A stretch of 64,000 nucleotides of DNA from Coccinella septempunctata. Its lineage: Eukaryota > Arthropoda > Insecta > Coleoptera > Coccinellidae. The notes below the pieces were generated by a model, which searched no databases, was not told the DNA's origin, and saw nothing but the letters and a program-made list of their open reading frames with translations. The stretch lies in NCBI RefSeq assembly GCF_907165205.1, contig NC_058189.1, forward strand, positions 36,234,270-36,298,269, in the 5' to 3' direction. The translations under genes were made by a program, and so were the position numbers. Shown one piece after another: positions 1-11,362 of this stretch (positions within the stretch are counted from its first letter, which is position 1; each line of letters begins with the position of its first letter).

Positions 1-1266
1 AGCTTTCATCTTCAATTTTTCCTCCCAATGAATAGACAACATCCTGTAGGGTAGCAAATTATTTCTTGAAGTACTGACGACACACTCGTCGTCTTAAATC
101 GGTTTCGACTTCAATTAGCTGTTTTTCTATTTCTGTTCTCCGCGTGTTTATTCCTGCAAAAATTTTTCAACTGAAATTTCACTTCGAAATATCCTGATAA
201 CAGACATTTTCATTCAATAACTCATAAAAATAATGCGAATATCCGAGCTCCATTTGAATGGTCATAATATTGTGTTCATAATTACAGTAGTAGCATAGTT
301 TTTACATTGCCATTGAAATACATTTTACAAATGAAGAAAACTTTTTTGATTATCAAAAAATGTTCAACGCCGTGTGCCTCAAAACATGACCTTTACTCAT
401 TGTTATGGATTTTCATTCCTAAGACGAGTTCTATTAACCATAGTAGTTTAGAGAATTTTTTGTACCACCCTGTTTGTGGTATGTATCTTACTTGTTTTAT
501 TCTTGAACTACAAGACACTTTCATTTCTGCAAATCCTGAACTGGCATTCATGTTTGATGATTTTGATCCCATTTTCCTTCCATTTTCTTCAAAAACTCCA
601 GTACTGATGACAGGCACAGTATTGGCTATAATTAAAGCATTGTTAAAGCAATTAAAATCTCGTTCTACTGTTCATCTTGAAACCAGGAAGGATGTTTATA
701 TAAAAAAGCATGATTTATTAGGAGAAAGAGAATCTACCAAATTTCAAGTTCACCTCAAAACTAGAAGTTGTCAGAAATCACTTGCAAAATTCCAAACTAA
801 GTGATATTCAGACAAGAAAGCGAGTTAAAAAAGTGGTAATGTACCTATCTTACCTCACTCGGGATGGCATCTTTTTCAAATTAACAGTAAGAGTCGATTT
901 CTCTCATTATACTGAAGTCTGGAGTGTAAATTACAAGAGAAGTGTAAATTGTTTTCAAGACCCAGTCTGGTCTGGTCGTCTGGTTTTATTTCTTGGAAAA
1001 CTAAAATTTAAATCAATTATTTTAATCTACAACCTCAACATTTCAATGTAAGCAAAAATCATTAGATCGTATTCAAACAGAATTCGACCCTGGCGTCCCC
1101 TAACTCCCTCCCCTGATTTCATAAAGTCGTGTACTCAAACAAGAATAAAGTATCAAAAACTTACCGGAATAAGTGAATCGCTTTCCTCTTCCATGTATAA
1201 ATGCACTTTTATTTCAAACACACTTTTTTACGGCACATCGTTGCATATTTTCCAAAATATTACGAC
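1..1266. other. Unassigned flank, possibly spinophilin intron
   Basis: No recognisable gene. The longest open frame is 165 codons on the plus strand at 307-804, with a 74-codon frame inside it on the minus strand. Neither has a domain, repeat or signal I recognise, and neither has convincing splice sites. The stretch lies upstream of the two spinophilin exons on the same strand, so it may be intron. The last eight bases (1259-1266) are the left target duplication of the element that follows. Confidence 0.3.
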
Positions 1267-2742
1267 CAAAGATTATAGAGTAGAAAGATAGGAAACGCCC
1301 TCATATCGCTAGTACTAAAAACCGACTACATTTTTTTTAATTGAGGGGAGCGAAATTCGAATTCTATTTCTCGTATTGCATTCCAATATTGACTTTGTTT
1401 CTATCAGAAAACAAACATCCTGAGCGACAAAACAAAAGTATGGTTTTGCTTTGTGATCAGGATGTTAGTTTTCATCTAAATATTGTTTGGAATGAATTGA
1501 TATCAACGAAAAACGCTGTTGGATGTGCTATATGTTTATTTGCAATTCATAAAAAATTTACAGAAATTGAAATAGTGGGCAATAAATGAAGCTTTTACTA
1601 GGACACTAAAGTATATGGTGATCTGCTATACGTCGAAGGTGTTGTTACTGTACAATAGGTTGTTCTGAATTAATGAACTTGTTGAATTTGTAAAATATAC
1701 ATATATCAGAAATTAATATGAACCAATATTCAATAAACCATCATAGCATACATATTCCAGTTACTTACATATGTCGGTATTATTTAAAGAATTTTCAGAA
1801 CCACACTTAAAAAAAAAACTGGCAGACATATGCAAGACCTGTATGTCAGTATAGTTTCTTGGTGCTTTTTTTATGATTTCCTTATGATATGGTCTCTTCA
1901 TGACACAATATACAAATTGATTAATGAATGAACAAAACACTCACAGCAGGTTTCATAAAACTTTGACTTTCTAAACAACAATTTGACAGTCACTTGGTTC
2001 CCAAATGGAAATCAATAAAACCTCTGCATTTCTGAATATATTGAAAGAGTAGCAATTGAGAATCATTATCATTTATCATCTATAAAGATCATCATTTTCA
2101 CTTAATAGGCCGTTCATGCAAGGGATGCTTTCTGCATACAACAATTTACGTCGATGAACAGTTCTCAATTGACCTGCAGTAAAATGTTCATTGCACATGG
2201 TGTAGTTAGTAGTGTTTGCTGAAGTAATTGTCTTCAAGCCCTGAGAATTTTATCCACTTCGGAGCACTGAAAATAAGAATCAATGAATGACCGATTCACA
2301 TGTTACGACTTTTAATATTTACGCTTCCATTTTCCTTAGTTGAGTGAAAAACTTAATCACGTAAAATACATTTTATTATTTGATTTACCGTTCTTCACCA
2401 TTCAATAATTTTCGAACAATATTTTGATGTTCTCACCAAGAAATAAGACAAAAAACTCCAAAAATCAGCAACTAGAACGAGCCAGATAAACAAAAAGCGG
2501 AATGAGCATAGACAAATAACTATTTAGATTAGTTTATCTATGGGAATGAGAATCGAAACATTCAAAACCTCTTTGATCAAAATTGACGTCTGAAATCTTA
2601 AAAAATGTCATATATTTCTGCAAATGGCACTCAAATTAATATTTTAACCAGTCCTAGCGTCTTAAAAACACGCGTGACACACAGATGGCGCTCAAATCGC
2701 TTTAGTCGCCTCGTTTCCCATCTTTCTACTCTATAATCTTTG
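1267..2742. mobile_element. Non-autonomous DNA transposon, 1476 bp, CAAAGATTATAG ends (copy 1)
   Basis: The ends are inverted repeats of about 30 bp. The left end starts CAAAGATTATAGAGTAGAAA and the right end is its near-perfect reverse complement. The 8-bp sequence ATTACGAC flanks it on both sides (1259-1266 and 2743-2750). A second copy in the opposite orientation lies at 44879-46212. The two share internal blocks, for example the stretch with ACAAACATCCTGAGCGACAA at about 1411-1430 and the segment at about 1600-1740. No transposase is visible. The 8-9-bp duplications suit hAT or Mutator-like families; I cannot decide which. Confidence 0.75.
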
Positions 2743-2750
2743 ATTACGAC

Positions 2751-3220
2751 GTGAATGATTGAAATAATATTTTGACAATTACAAATACACACGCCGTCTT
2801 AGAAATTTTGAAGCGATCAGGAGGGGAATACAAGCGAAAATTCATTTCATTGGTGGTTACATGGAGTGGGAATTATTGGAAAAATGAACAGTCTGGAAAA
2901 TAGCTTATGTTCCATCTATTTAATCTATGATATCTCCTAAGTCGGGGAAGATTTCTTAATAAAAAATTATATGCATTGTTACCTGCTGATTCATAATGAT
3001 AATAATGGTAGGTATGTATTATTTTCACCAATAAAAAACATTTTTACGTCCATGGAATATAACTTTGTTTTCGTGATATACTGGGTGATTTCATAAAAGT
3101 TCATTGTGTGTATTTAAAACCTTCTCCTCGCCATCAGAATATTTTCCTTCACCTGTAAAACATCCTGTTTATCAGAATTTTACAAGTGAGAAAAATTGAT
3201 GTAATGAAACATATTTTCAG
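2751..3220. other. Non-coding stretch before spinophilin exon
   Basis: No coding signal is seen. It ends in a pyrimidine-poor but usable acceptor (ATATTTTCAG at 3211-3220), so at least the right part should be a spinophilin intron. Confidence 0.4.
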
Positions 3221-4910
3221 TTAAAAAAGTAGCTCCAGTTAGTTTATCACCGCCAGGTTCAACACCTTGGCAGCACCAGGGTAACACATCACCAACTCCA
3301 CCTTCGCCTTCCAGTTTATCATCAGGGTCGGTGTCGCCTTCGCGGCATGATATGTCATGGCCTACAACCGATCTCAGCCTCTCCTCGCTAAGTATTTGTA
3401 GCGAAAAGAGGCCTAGTGGCTTCTGGCATTCTGTACCAGTATCGGAATGGACTAAAGAGCAGGTGAGAATACTTAATAATTAACGCATCTCCAGATACTA
3501 TACAAAAATCCACACAATATTCTTACTACTGTAAATGTCTCTGTGTTTGAATGTCCTCATACATAGTCATTCTTCCTCAAAAAAATTTTAAGTACAAAAG
3601 TGTTATCCGAGATGACAAGAGATTCTAAAACACCTTTCCTGTTATACCGGAAGTAGCTATTAACTTCAATCAATTTTGATGTGATTTTGATCATGACATC
3701 ACTGATATTCGAAAGGTATACATATAGAGATATTCGAGCTTTTAAAAAAATGATTATAAATATGGTCATAGCAACTTGCTCATTACCGTTAAAAGGATAA
3801 AATTTTGAGAAACTATTAGTAAAGCCCTATTGAACATTTTCCATTATAATTCGACAGGGTTTGTTAAAAAAAATTTCGAGTTTCGATTTGATTTTTCATC
3901 AAAAACATTATTTCGATGATGGTGATTACGATCTATGGAAAAATTGATGGAGATGCTCAAAGTTATGACCGTTCAGGTCAAGACATTTGTTCACGCGTCA
4001 CAATAAACTTAAACCGTAATATTGTCGTTATTCGTAAAGTGTTCACAATGTACACATAACTTTTCCTTACGAAATGTCAAAATTTGATTAAGCGTAAAAT
4101 ATTACACTCACCGGCAAAAAAACTTTGGTATTAAAACGGAAAAAAAAAATTTTCATTGAAAAACAAATATTCATTCATGTTATTAACTTTCCGAGGTGAA
4201 ATTATCTCTTCTATGGATTTTCACATGAAAAAATTTCTCGAAAAGTCTCGCCATTGGCTACAATTCCTATCCTGGTGAAATTGAAAGAAGACGTTCGTTA
4301 AGAGCTGCCATCTTTTCGAGAGTGGAAACTGTTGTTATATTCGTAACTTCTACTTATCGTTCAAGTGTTCTGGCAACACCCCACATTCTGGTAATCTTTC
4401 CCCCTTTACGCCTTATACGGACGGTGAGAAAGTCCCGTGGTATAAACTCCTCTTAAGCATTTTACAGTAAGCATGCTGATAGTAGCATTAAAGGCTGATA
4501 CATCAAAGCTAATAAAATTTTTACTACTAAATTTATAGTACTGCATAAATATTTATTGAAATAAATATTTATTGAACTATCCACCAATTACTTCGTATTG
4601 ATATTAGAGAAATTTGAGTATCTCATGAATGATATATTTTTAGGTTTGCCAGTGGCTTGCAGCGCTTGGTCTTGAACATCATGTGACTAAATTCGTAGAA
4701 CTCGAAGTAAATGGGCCGTCACTGTTGCTCCTAACCTCGACAGATTTCAAAATTTTAGGCATAACGAGCGACGAGAAAGCTCGTCTGAAGAGAAAAATAA
4801 AAGAACTGAAGGTTCAGGCGGAGAAAGAAAGGAAACAAATGGAAAAAGAGAGGAAAGAAAAGGAGAGAATGAGGAGAAAAGCTGAGAAGGCCAGTAAAAA
4901 AAATAAGTAA
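3221..4910 (+). CDS. Spn: Spinophilin/neurabin, C-terminal two exons with SAM domain
   Basis: Two exons, 3221-3462 and 4644-4910, join in phase (CAG|gtgaga ... tttttag|GTT) and end at TAA 4908-4910. The first codes for a Ser/Pro-rich linker and the start of a SAM domain (VSEWTKEQ). The second completes it (VCQWLAALGLEHHVTKF, then LLLLTSTDFKILGI) and ends in a Lys/Glu-rich helix finishing KKNK. A terminal SAM domain followed by a charged coiled coil is how neurabin-type proteins end. Such proteins are PDZ scaffolds that bind F-actin and target protein phosphatase 1 at synapses and junctions. The upstream actin-binding, PP1-binding and PDZ exons are not in the window or not recognised. Exon 1 begins two bases into a codon, so an upstream exon must exist. 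Family assignment is from recall of the SAM/tail sequence; another SAM protein is less likely. The 1.18-kb intron (3463-4643) shows nothing. Confidence 0.78.
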
Positions 4911-5812
4911 CTTGTGAACCTTCGACGAATTGCCATATTGTGGGATTTTTTTCTGGCCTAACTATATTTTTGAGGCCCACTTTTGTTTCCTACTTGCCAT
5001 TTAAAATTTTCAAAGTTCTTGAAAAATTATATTTTCATGTCAGGTGTAAATATGTTTATATATTTCCTATTTATTTATTTAAAAACAATATAAAATGAAT
5101 TTACTCTTATTATTTCTTTCTTTTATAAAGAGTACTAACCAAAGTTTTTCAATATCTTTGATATTGTTGGAAATATGCATATAACAAGGTTCAGGATTGA
5201 CTTCGTACTGATTTATACTCTTTTTTTTTAGATAAGTGTGTATAATAATACTGTGCTCGTGTTACTAGTTAGTTACATAATGTAAATATTCTTACGACGT
5301 TGATATATTTATGTGGAAGAATAATTGAATTCCACTAATCGAATTGAATGAAGTTAAAAGAAAAATGAATTAACATTATTGGGGATTTGAGAGAGTATCG
5401 TTCTAAGAATTCGTCGTGTTAGTTTATTTGGTTTTTTAAATTTGGAGGAGGTTCTGTATAAGAAAAAATTTTGGATTCATAAGGTACCCCAATCATACTG
5501 AGAATAATTTCGACTAAACAGGTATTTCATTAACAATTTTCCAGTTTAGCTGGAAGAAAATAATAATTTTAATTCCTGTGCAGGATGTTCAGGGCAGATT
5601 TATGTTTTTGTAATATGCAGTATGTCAGTATGCACTCAATGCAGAATTTTCTATGGTGAAAGAAGCTGTAGATCTTTTGGGATGATTGTAGTGACATCGA
5701 AATATACATTCAGCGCTCACCAGTACTGCTGTTGGAATTCGCTAAAAGTCGCTTCTGTCAGTCAAAAACTTATACCTGCCACTGATATCCTGTCAATCTA
5801 CAGAATTTATAT
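4911..5812. other. 3' flank of spinophilin
   Basis: AT-rich DNA after the spinophilin stop, presumably 3' untranslated region followed by intergenic sequence. I see no canonical AATAAA in the first 200 bases and no other gene. Confidence 0.4.
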
Positions 5813-5820
5813 ATTCAACA

Positions 5821-6063
5821 CATAGACATAGAGACATGGACTGAGCAATGCCAGCATGAAATTGGCTATTTATTAGAAAGAGAGAAAAGCTCGTCGGGAC
5901 ATACCTTTCTCTTTTTTGTTCACATAGAGGTGAGTGTAGACCAATCAAAATTCTAGAAAAAGACAACTGCATTCCCGACGTGTTTTTCTCTCTGTCACTT
6001 TTTTTGACCATATTTCATGCATAGATATAAAGGGAAGGCACAGTCCATGTCTCTATGTCTATG
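5821..6063. mobile_element. hAT-type MITE, 243 bp, with perfect ends and 8-bp duplication
   Basis: The 23-bp inverted repeats start CATAGACATAGAGACATGGA at 5821 and match exactly at 6041-6063. The 8-bp target ATTCAACA is present on both sides (5813-5820 and 6064-6071). Size, long clean inverted ends and an 8-bp duplication fit a hAT-derived miniature element. Perfect ends suggest a fairly recent insertion. Confidence 0.88.
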
Positions 6064-6071
6064 ATTCAACA

Positions 6072-6428
6072 TTTCACGCGCTTCTTATTTTCAGGAAACT
6101 TTTACATCTGATTTAGATTTATACAGACCTCGATTATCTTCCAATCGATAAAATACCTTGAAATTTTTTGAAATTTTAATCGTCCCTTGGCGGCTGTGAA
6201 GAGTATATGTTCAATAAAAAATTGATTTTTATGTTCATCTGCACAGGTGATTCATTACATGCCATCTTTATTTCACGGAAAATGCTCTCGCCATCAATAT
6301 TTTACAGAATGAACAGTGCCAATAATATTAATATTTGAATAAGAATAATTCATGAAAAATATCTCTGGTTATTACAAGAGATGATTTGTGCAAAAAAATA
6401 TTCAAACATGTATATCTTATCTGAATAA
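6072..6428. other. Non-coding spacer
   Basis: AT-rich spacer between two miniature elements; nothing recognised. Confidence 0.4.
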
Positions 6429-6866
6429 GGCCCGGTACTTTCACCTTCGAATAAATTTTATTCACTGTCAATAATTTCCTATCTGAAGGATACCTTATTT
6501 CGGTGCTTTCAGATGAAATTATTTGACGAATAACAATTCTGTGAAAACACGGTATACTACTTTTCACTGATTAATGTAAAATAAGAGACCGCATTGTAGA
6601 AATTGTCATAATTCCAACTAGAAAGCAAATATTCCGTGAAAATCACACAAAAAATAACCATACATCCAGAATCTTAAAAATTCAACCAATAATGACCTAC
6701 CGACATTCGGTCTATGACAAATAAAATTTTATTAACGAGTTTCAATGACAGATTTATTCGATGAATAACACTATCTGAAAGTGAAAAGACTGCATTTTTA
6801 CTTATCCTAAGAATAAGACTTATTTATCGAATAAATTCAGTTATTCGCACGTGAAAGTACCGGGCC
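6429..6866. mobile_element. PIF/Harbinger-type MITE, 438 bp
   Basis: The ends are inverted repeats beginning GGCCCGGTACTTTCAC at 6429 and mirrored at 6851-6866. The 3-bp TAA is duplicated at 6426-6428 and 6867-6869. No coding sequence. A TAA duplication is typical of PIF/Harbinger elements, which is the basis of the family call. Confidence 0.78.
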
Positions 6867-7479
6867 TAAGAAGAAGTTACCAATTTTGCGGACAAGTAAA
6901 ATAAATTTACGTTTGAGTCGCCGATCATTTTGCACTTTTTCAAAATTTTTCAGAAGAAAATCCTTAATTGATGCTGATCTGAAAATGGACCAATCAGAGT
7001 GCTTCAAAATAAGGCTGCTTCATTAAATCTTATATCTCCCTGCTCGTGTCACATAGAATTTATCAACCATAATAATAGCTATAATATTCGACAGCAGTAC
7101 TATACATGTCCACGATTGTTGAAAGATTCCATCTAAAATATCTATCTCATTCTCATTAACATCTCATCCATTTCAATACTTGCTGCGACACCTACTGGTG
7201 TTTCAAAACTATACAGAACCTTCTTTTTTATGTCGTACTATTGGCATCTCGAAAAAGGTTAAAGAAGATCGAAAAGTCGTATTGAAAATCAAAGAACAAC
7301 ACATCAAAGCACTTTTAAAACTGCGAAGGAAGTTTCTTGAATCCATTTCCATATTCCTAACAACAAAATCGCAAAGAATAAAAAACTGCCATTTCGTTTT
7401 TCCCCTTATATTTCAAAAACGAAAACAGTTTTTTAAATTATATTGATCACAACCACAATACACGATCTAAGGTGAATAA
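6867..7479. other. Non-coding spacer
   Basis: Nothing recognised. An 88-codon plus-strand frame at 7180-7446 has no family resemblance I can name. Confidence 0.35.
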
Positions 7480-9847
7480 AGACGTTTTCGGAAACTTACT
7501 CGGGTTCATTCGATCCCTAACCTTTGCGTTCGTTTACCTAACCCGAACATCTAACCCGTGTTCGGAAAGTACGGTGCTGCTACCTCGATCACTGACTCGG
7601 GTTGATTTTCCGTAACCCTACACAAAAGCAGGGTCGTTCGAATCGCTAGAGTCACCGCATGCGCACTGCAGTTTAGTTTTGTATCTGAAAAACGCGGGAA
7701 TAAGCTTTCTACTCTTATTCTCAATATTTATGGAAATAGAAGAGAATTCGGCTCAATGTGAAATGTGTAGTTTCATTAGCTAATTCCACTATAGCTGCAA
7801 TTTTCTTCTTGCTCCTAATTTTGATAAATAGATATTGATATTGATCACACTACAAATTATAAGATATGGCAAACGCCAATGAATTCAAGCAAAGCATCAG
7901 AAAATCCAATTATTAATTGGGAACAGGAACCCAGAAAAACTGACTGGGAATAAAATCATCCCATATTTTGTTATTTATTTATTTATTCTTGAAAATTACA
8001 ACGCTCAAGCTAGCAGCCCCTCCCGATTTCGGTAAAATCTTGGTTATTGTTTTCTTGAGGTCCTGGGGAACAGCAGATTCTAGGATGATCCAATCCCCAA
8101 AAAAACTTCCAGATCTTTACATTTCAACGATCTATTATTGACGAAACACTCAAGTTTTTATGAATTTCTTGCTTGTTCCTGGAGCATCAAGAGTCTTGTG
8201 TATCCAATAATCCCAGAACTGCCTCTGGTAATATAAGGTTTGTTCGTAGAGTGGTTTGCAATGGTTGTGAACTGTACAGGGTGGGCAAATTTCGATGTTT
8301 TAGCACTACAGCTTTTAAACCAGAGGAGATAGACAAAATCTGATACCCCATTCTCGTTCTCTTTTTCTGAGAAACTTACAATAGTAGTAGTGATTTTTGG
8401 CCACTTTCTTTTGTTTTCGAGTTATAAGCAAAAATTGGAAAAATGGCGATATCAAAATAAATTTATATCTCCGCTAATACTGATGATAGAGCTCTGAAAT
8501 TGAAACATTATACAGGCACTTTTTTACGTAGAATCCAGTGGCGTGGTCGCCTTTTCAGCAGGATTTTCAATTACGAAGCTATGACCCAAAATTATGTTTT
8601 TTTAAATGGGAACATTAGATTTCTGTGCAATTTTTTGAAAGCTTAATTTTTACTGATTTCAAAAATATATAACATCATATGGTTTGTATCAATATAAATA
8701 ATAGAAAATGGTCAAAAACACTTTTTCCCAATATTTCTATGGTTTCAACTTTTGACGAGCACAGAGAAATGGAGTTTCCTATAACAAAAGCAGTCTCCTT
8801 CCGGCAATGTCATTATTTCTATGCTTTTTACCAATTTTCACAAAATTTGAATCAAGATATATTTCATAAATTTTCATAATAATGAAAGTACTTATAGAAG
8901 GAGACAGTGGTAATCATACGATGCTATATATTTCTATGCTCATCAAAAGTTGAAACCATAGAAATATTGAGAAAAAAGATTTTTGATCATTTGCTATTTT
9001 TTATGTTGTTACAAACCATATGATGTTATATATTTTTGAAATCAGTAAAAATTAAGCTTTCAAAAAATTGCACAGAAAACTATTGTTCCCATTTAAAAAA
9101 ACATAACTTTGGCTCATAGCTTCGTAATTAAAAATCCTGCTAAAAAGGCGAGCACGCCACTGGATTCTACGTAAAAAAGTGCCTGTATAATGTTTCAATT
9201 TTAGAGCTCTATCAACATTACTAGCGGAGATATAAATTTATTTCGATCTCGCCATTTTTCCAATTTTTGCTTATAACTCGAAAACAAAAGAAAGCGGCCA
9301 AAAATTACTACTACTATTGTTAGTTTCTCAGAAAAAGAGAACGAGAATGGGGTATCAGATTTTGTGTATCTCCTCTGGTTTAAAAACTGTAGTGCTAAAA
9401 CATCGAAATTTGCCCACCCTGTACAGAGCAAGAGCAATTCCATTTTAGGGTAGCGAAAATTCAATTACGCTTGCTCTGTACAGTTCACAACCGTTGTGAA
9501 CCATTCTACGAACAAGCCTATAATGTGAACAGGCTCTGTATCGTACATAAATATTCATCCAAGAAACGGAGTTCTAATAGGAATATAAAATTTCTCTGCA
9601 AGATTGCAAGAAGATTCTTACGACTTTTTCTTATAAACTCTGTTTCTGCATCAATAAAATGTGTAAGGTTTATAATAAATTTGAATGACGTTTTGGTTAT
9701 GTTATTCTCACGACTGACACTTCCAAATCCTAACCTGATTCTAACCTGAAGTTCGTGAACTTAGAACCGGGTCAGTGATCCGAGAAGATCCGTCACGTGA
9801 CCTCAATGGATCGAGTTTGTAACCCTGAGTAAGTTTCCGAAAACGCC
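7480..9847. mobile_element. Outer inverted-repeat element hosting a nested foldback
   Basis: The sequence GACGTTTTCGGAAACTTACT near 7481 recurs inverted at about 9828-9847, and both copies are followed inward by further inverted similarity (for example GATCACTGACTCGGGTT at 7587). A second inverted pair lies further in: 8232-8276 against 9477-9520. The middle is filled by a separate TA-flanked foldback at 8277-9421. No transposase is seen. Exact outer ends are uncertain. Confidence 0.55.
8277..9421. mobile_element. Foldback Tc1/mariner-type element, 1145 bp, CAGGGTGGGC ends
   Basis: TA dinucleotides flank it (8275-8276, 9422-9423). The ends read CAGGGTGGGCAAATTTCGAT and its reverse complement, and the inverted arms extend several hundred bases, meeting near 8850-8900 with scattered mismatches. 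The only open frames inside (such as 8679-8879) arise in the arms and are not protein-like. The TA target and ends resemble the mariner element at 24497-26970 over the first ten bases. Confidence 0.8.
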
Positions 9848-9854
9848 TTAAGAT

Positions 9855-10285
9855 ACTTCGGAACTCAATATGCCTCAAAAACGATATACCAGAGGTCATT
9901 TGAGTATTTGGCTTGTAGGCTTTATAATTTTCTTTCAGTGGATTTAAGGCATTCGGTTTCTTTGCCGATATTCAAGAAAAAGGTGAAGAAGCTCTTTCTG
10001 ATGGATCAACCTGACATAATATCTAGCCTATTCAAATTTAATTGAATCTCCATTTGCTGCATTGTTTTTGTTTGAATTTGCCCTCCAAGTATACTTGGAG
10101 TTGTTTTTTTTTTCTTTTTACTTGTGTGTTACTTGTGATGCCTTGTTTTTTTTTTCATGTTGCTTATAAAAGGAAATTAATTCGATGGTTCACCCCACAG
10201 ACAGGCTAGGTCTTTGTGGAAATTTTCTTTATTTGTGGAGTGTATGCTTATAATCCCTGCAAATAAATTTTTTATTATTATTATT
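9855..10285 (+). pseudogene. 5'-truncated non-LTR retrotransposon, RT C-terminus and 3' end
   Basis: One frame from about 9858 to TGA at 10043-10045 reads like the last residues of a LINE ORF2. It has the pattern R-S-F-E-Y-L-A-C-R-L-Y-N-F-L followed by LPIFKKKVKKLFLMDQPD. The 3' region runs to a (TTA)n tail at about 10272-10285. This is the expected product of incomplete target-primed reverse transcription. Clade is not resolved; the pattern is common to CR1, Jockey and related LINEs. Confidence 0.65.
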
Positions 10286-11257
10286 CCCGATTTGAAAACA
10301 TGGTTTAATTTTTCACTTAATTAGGCAACTTTTGTCTAATTTCACCAACTTAGGTATAATCTATTGTTTTCGAGATGCCAATAAAGGTACAGCATAAAAA
10401 ATCCTTCAGACCTACTCAAACCCAGAACCCAGTCGAATTTTCTGTATTGTGACTGAAGAAGTATTGTAAGAATGACATTTGACGGACCATCAATGAATAA
10501 CGACTCGTAAATCACAAATGATTTCTGAATGTCATAATGCTCCAGGATAGATAGATAGATAGATTATGGTTGCTTTATTCAATCCTCGTAAACATGAGTA
10601 TAGTATTCAATTAGCATGTTATGATGGCCATAATACACATGAAGAATAGAGTACTTTATCCACTATTGTGACAAGAATGACCGGTGAATAATGGCTCATT
10701 AATCACGAGTGGTTGATGAATGTTTCTTAGGAAATCAGTGAATGACGGCTTATTAATGAAAATCGATTTATAAATAGTATAATGTTCAAGGAAACGCATG
10801 GATGGTGATCACTTTATGCATCAATGGTGGATAAAATTATTGTGTTTGACAGAAATTATATATTATTGAGTTGGCTTAAATCTTACTCGCATGGATGGTC
10901 AGGAAGAGTATCCCTAAATGGAATAGTCTGTTAGTTGGCAGTCCGAATTATGTATGGCACGTCGCAGGTTCGATTCAGCAGGTAACATTGGTTGATATTT
11001 ATACTATCCGATAGTATCTCTCAAATTATTCGTAAAAATAATATTGTTCTTTGAATTAATTTTATTGGATAATTCGAACAAGGTAGGTGAATTTGAAAAT
11101 GTAAATTCTATGTTGTCACTACAGTTGGTATCAATAATATAACTTTCAAAGAGAAGTGTCACAAGCACTTTCGATACAGTATCTCAATGTCGAGTTCCTT
11201 TAACCAAGAATTTCTACTCAATAAATAATTCATATAATAACGCGAATTTACTGAACC
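10286..11257. other. Non-coding DNA with GATA microsatellite
   Basis: A short GATA run lies at about 10547-10565. Several loosely similar segments (GAATAA..ACTCGTAAATCAC and related, 10490-10800) hint at an old degenerate repeat. No gene is seen. The stretch ends at the left target duplication of the intact LINE. Confidence 0.4.
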
Positions 11258-11270
11258 ATTGTAAACAATG

Positions 11271-11305
11271 CAGTCCTGTGCGAGCATCTGCCGCGAACGG
11301 TTGAT
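11271..11305 (+). promoter_or_regulatory. Internal LINE promoter: initiator plus DPE-like block
   Basis: The first bases are CAGTCC, fitting an insect initiator with A+1 at 11272. At +28 to +33 the sequence is GGTTGA, five of six matches to the DPE consensus RGWYVT. The 20-bp block AGCATCTGCCGCGAACGGTT (11283-11302) is identical in the other LINE at 37272-37291 and sits at the same distance from its start. Internal initiator-plus-DPE promoters are established for Drosophila Jockey-type elements; function here is inferred. Confidence 0.6.
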
Positions 11306-11362
11306 AAAAGCAAGGCAGTGTTATTTGGATTTGAATTAATAATTTAAATTCCCAAAGTAGTC

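Noticed and set aside
307..804. Host gene of 165 residues
   Set aside because: Single open frame with no domain, unusual composition and an overlapping antisense frame; not enough to call a gene.
4747..4980. Minus-strand 77-codon open frame
   Set aside because: Antisense shadow of the charged tail of the spinophilin exon.
8679..9464. Small genes on both strands
   Set aside because: All frames lie in the mirrored arms of the foldback at 8277-9421 and change with arm mutations, as expected for non-coding inverted repeats.
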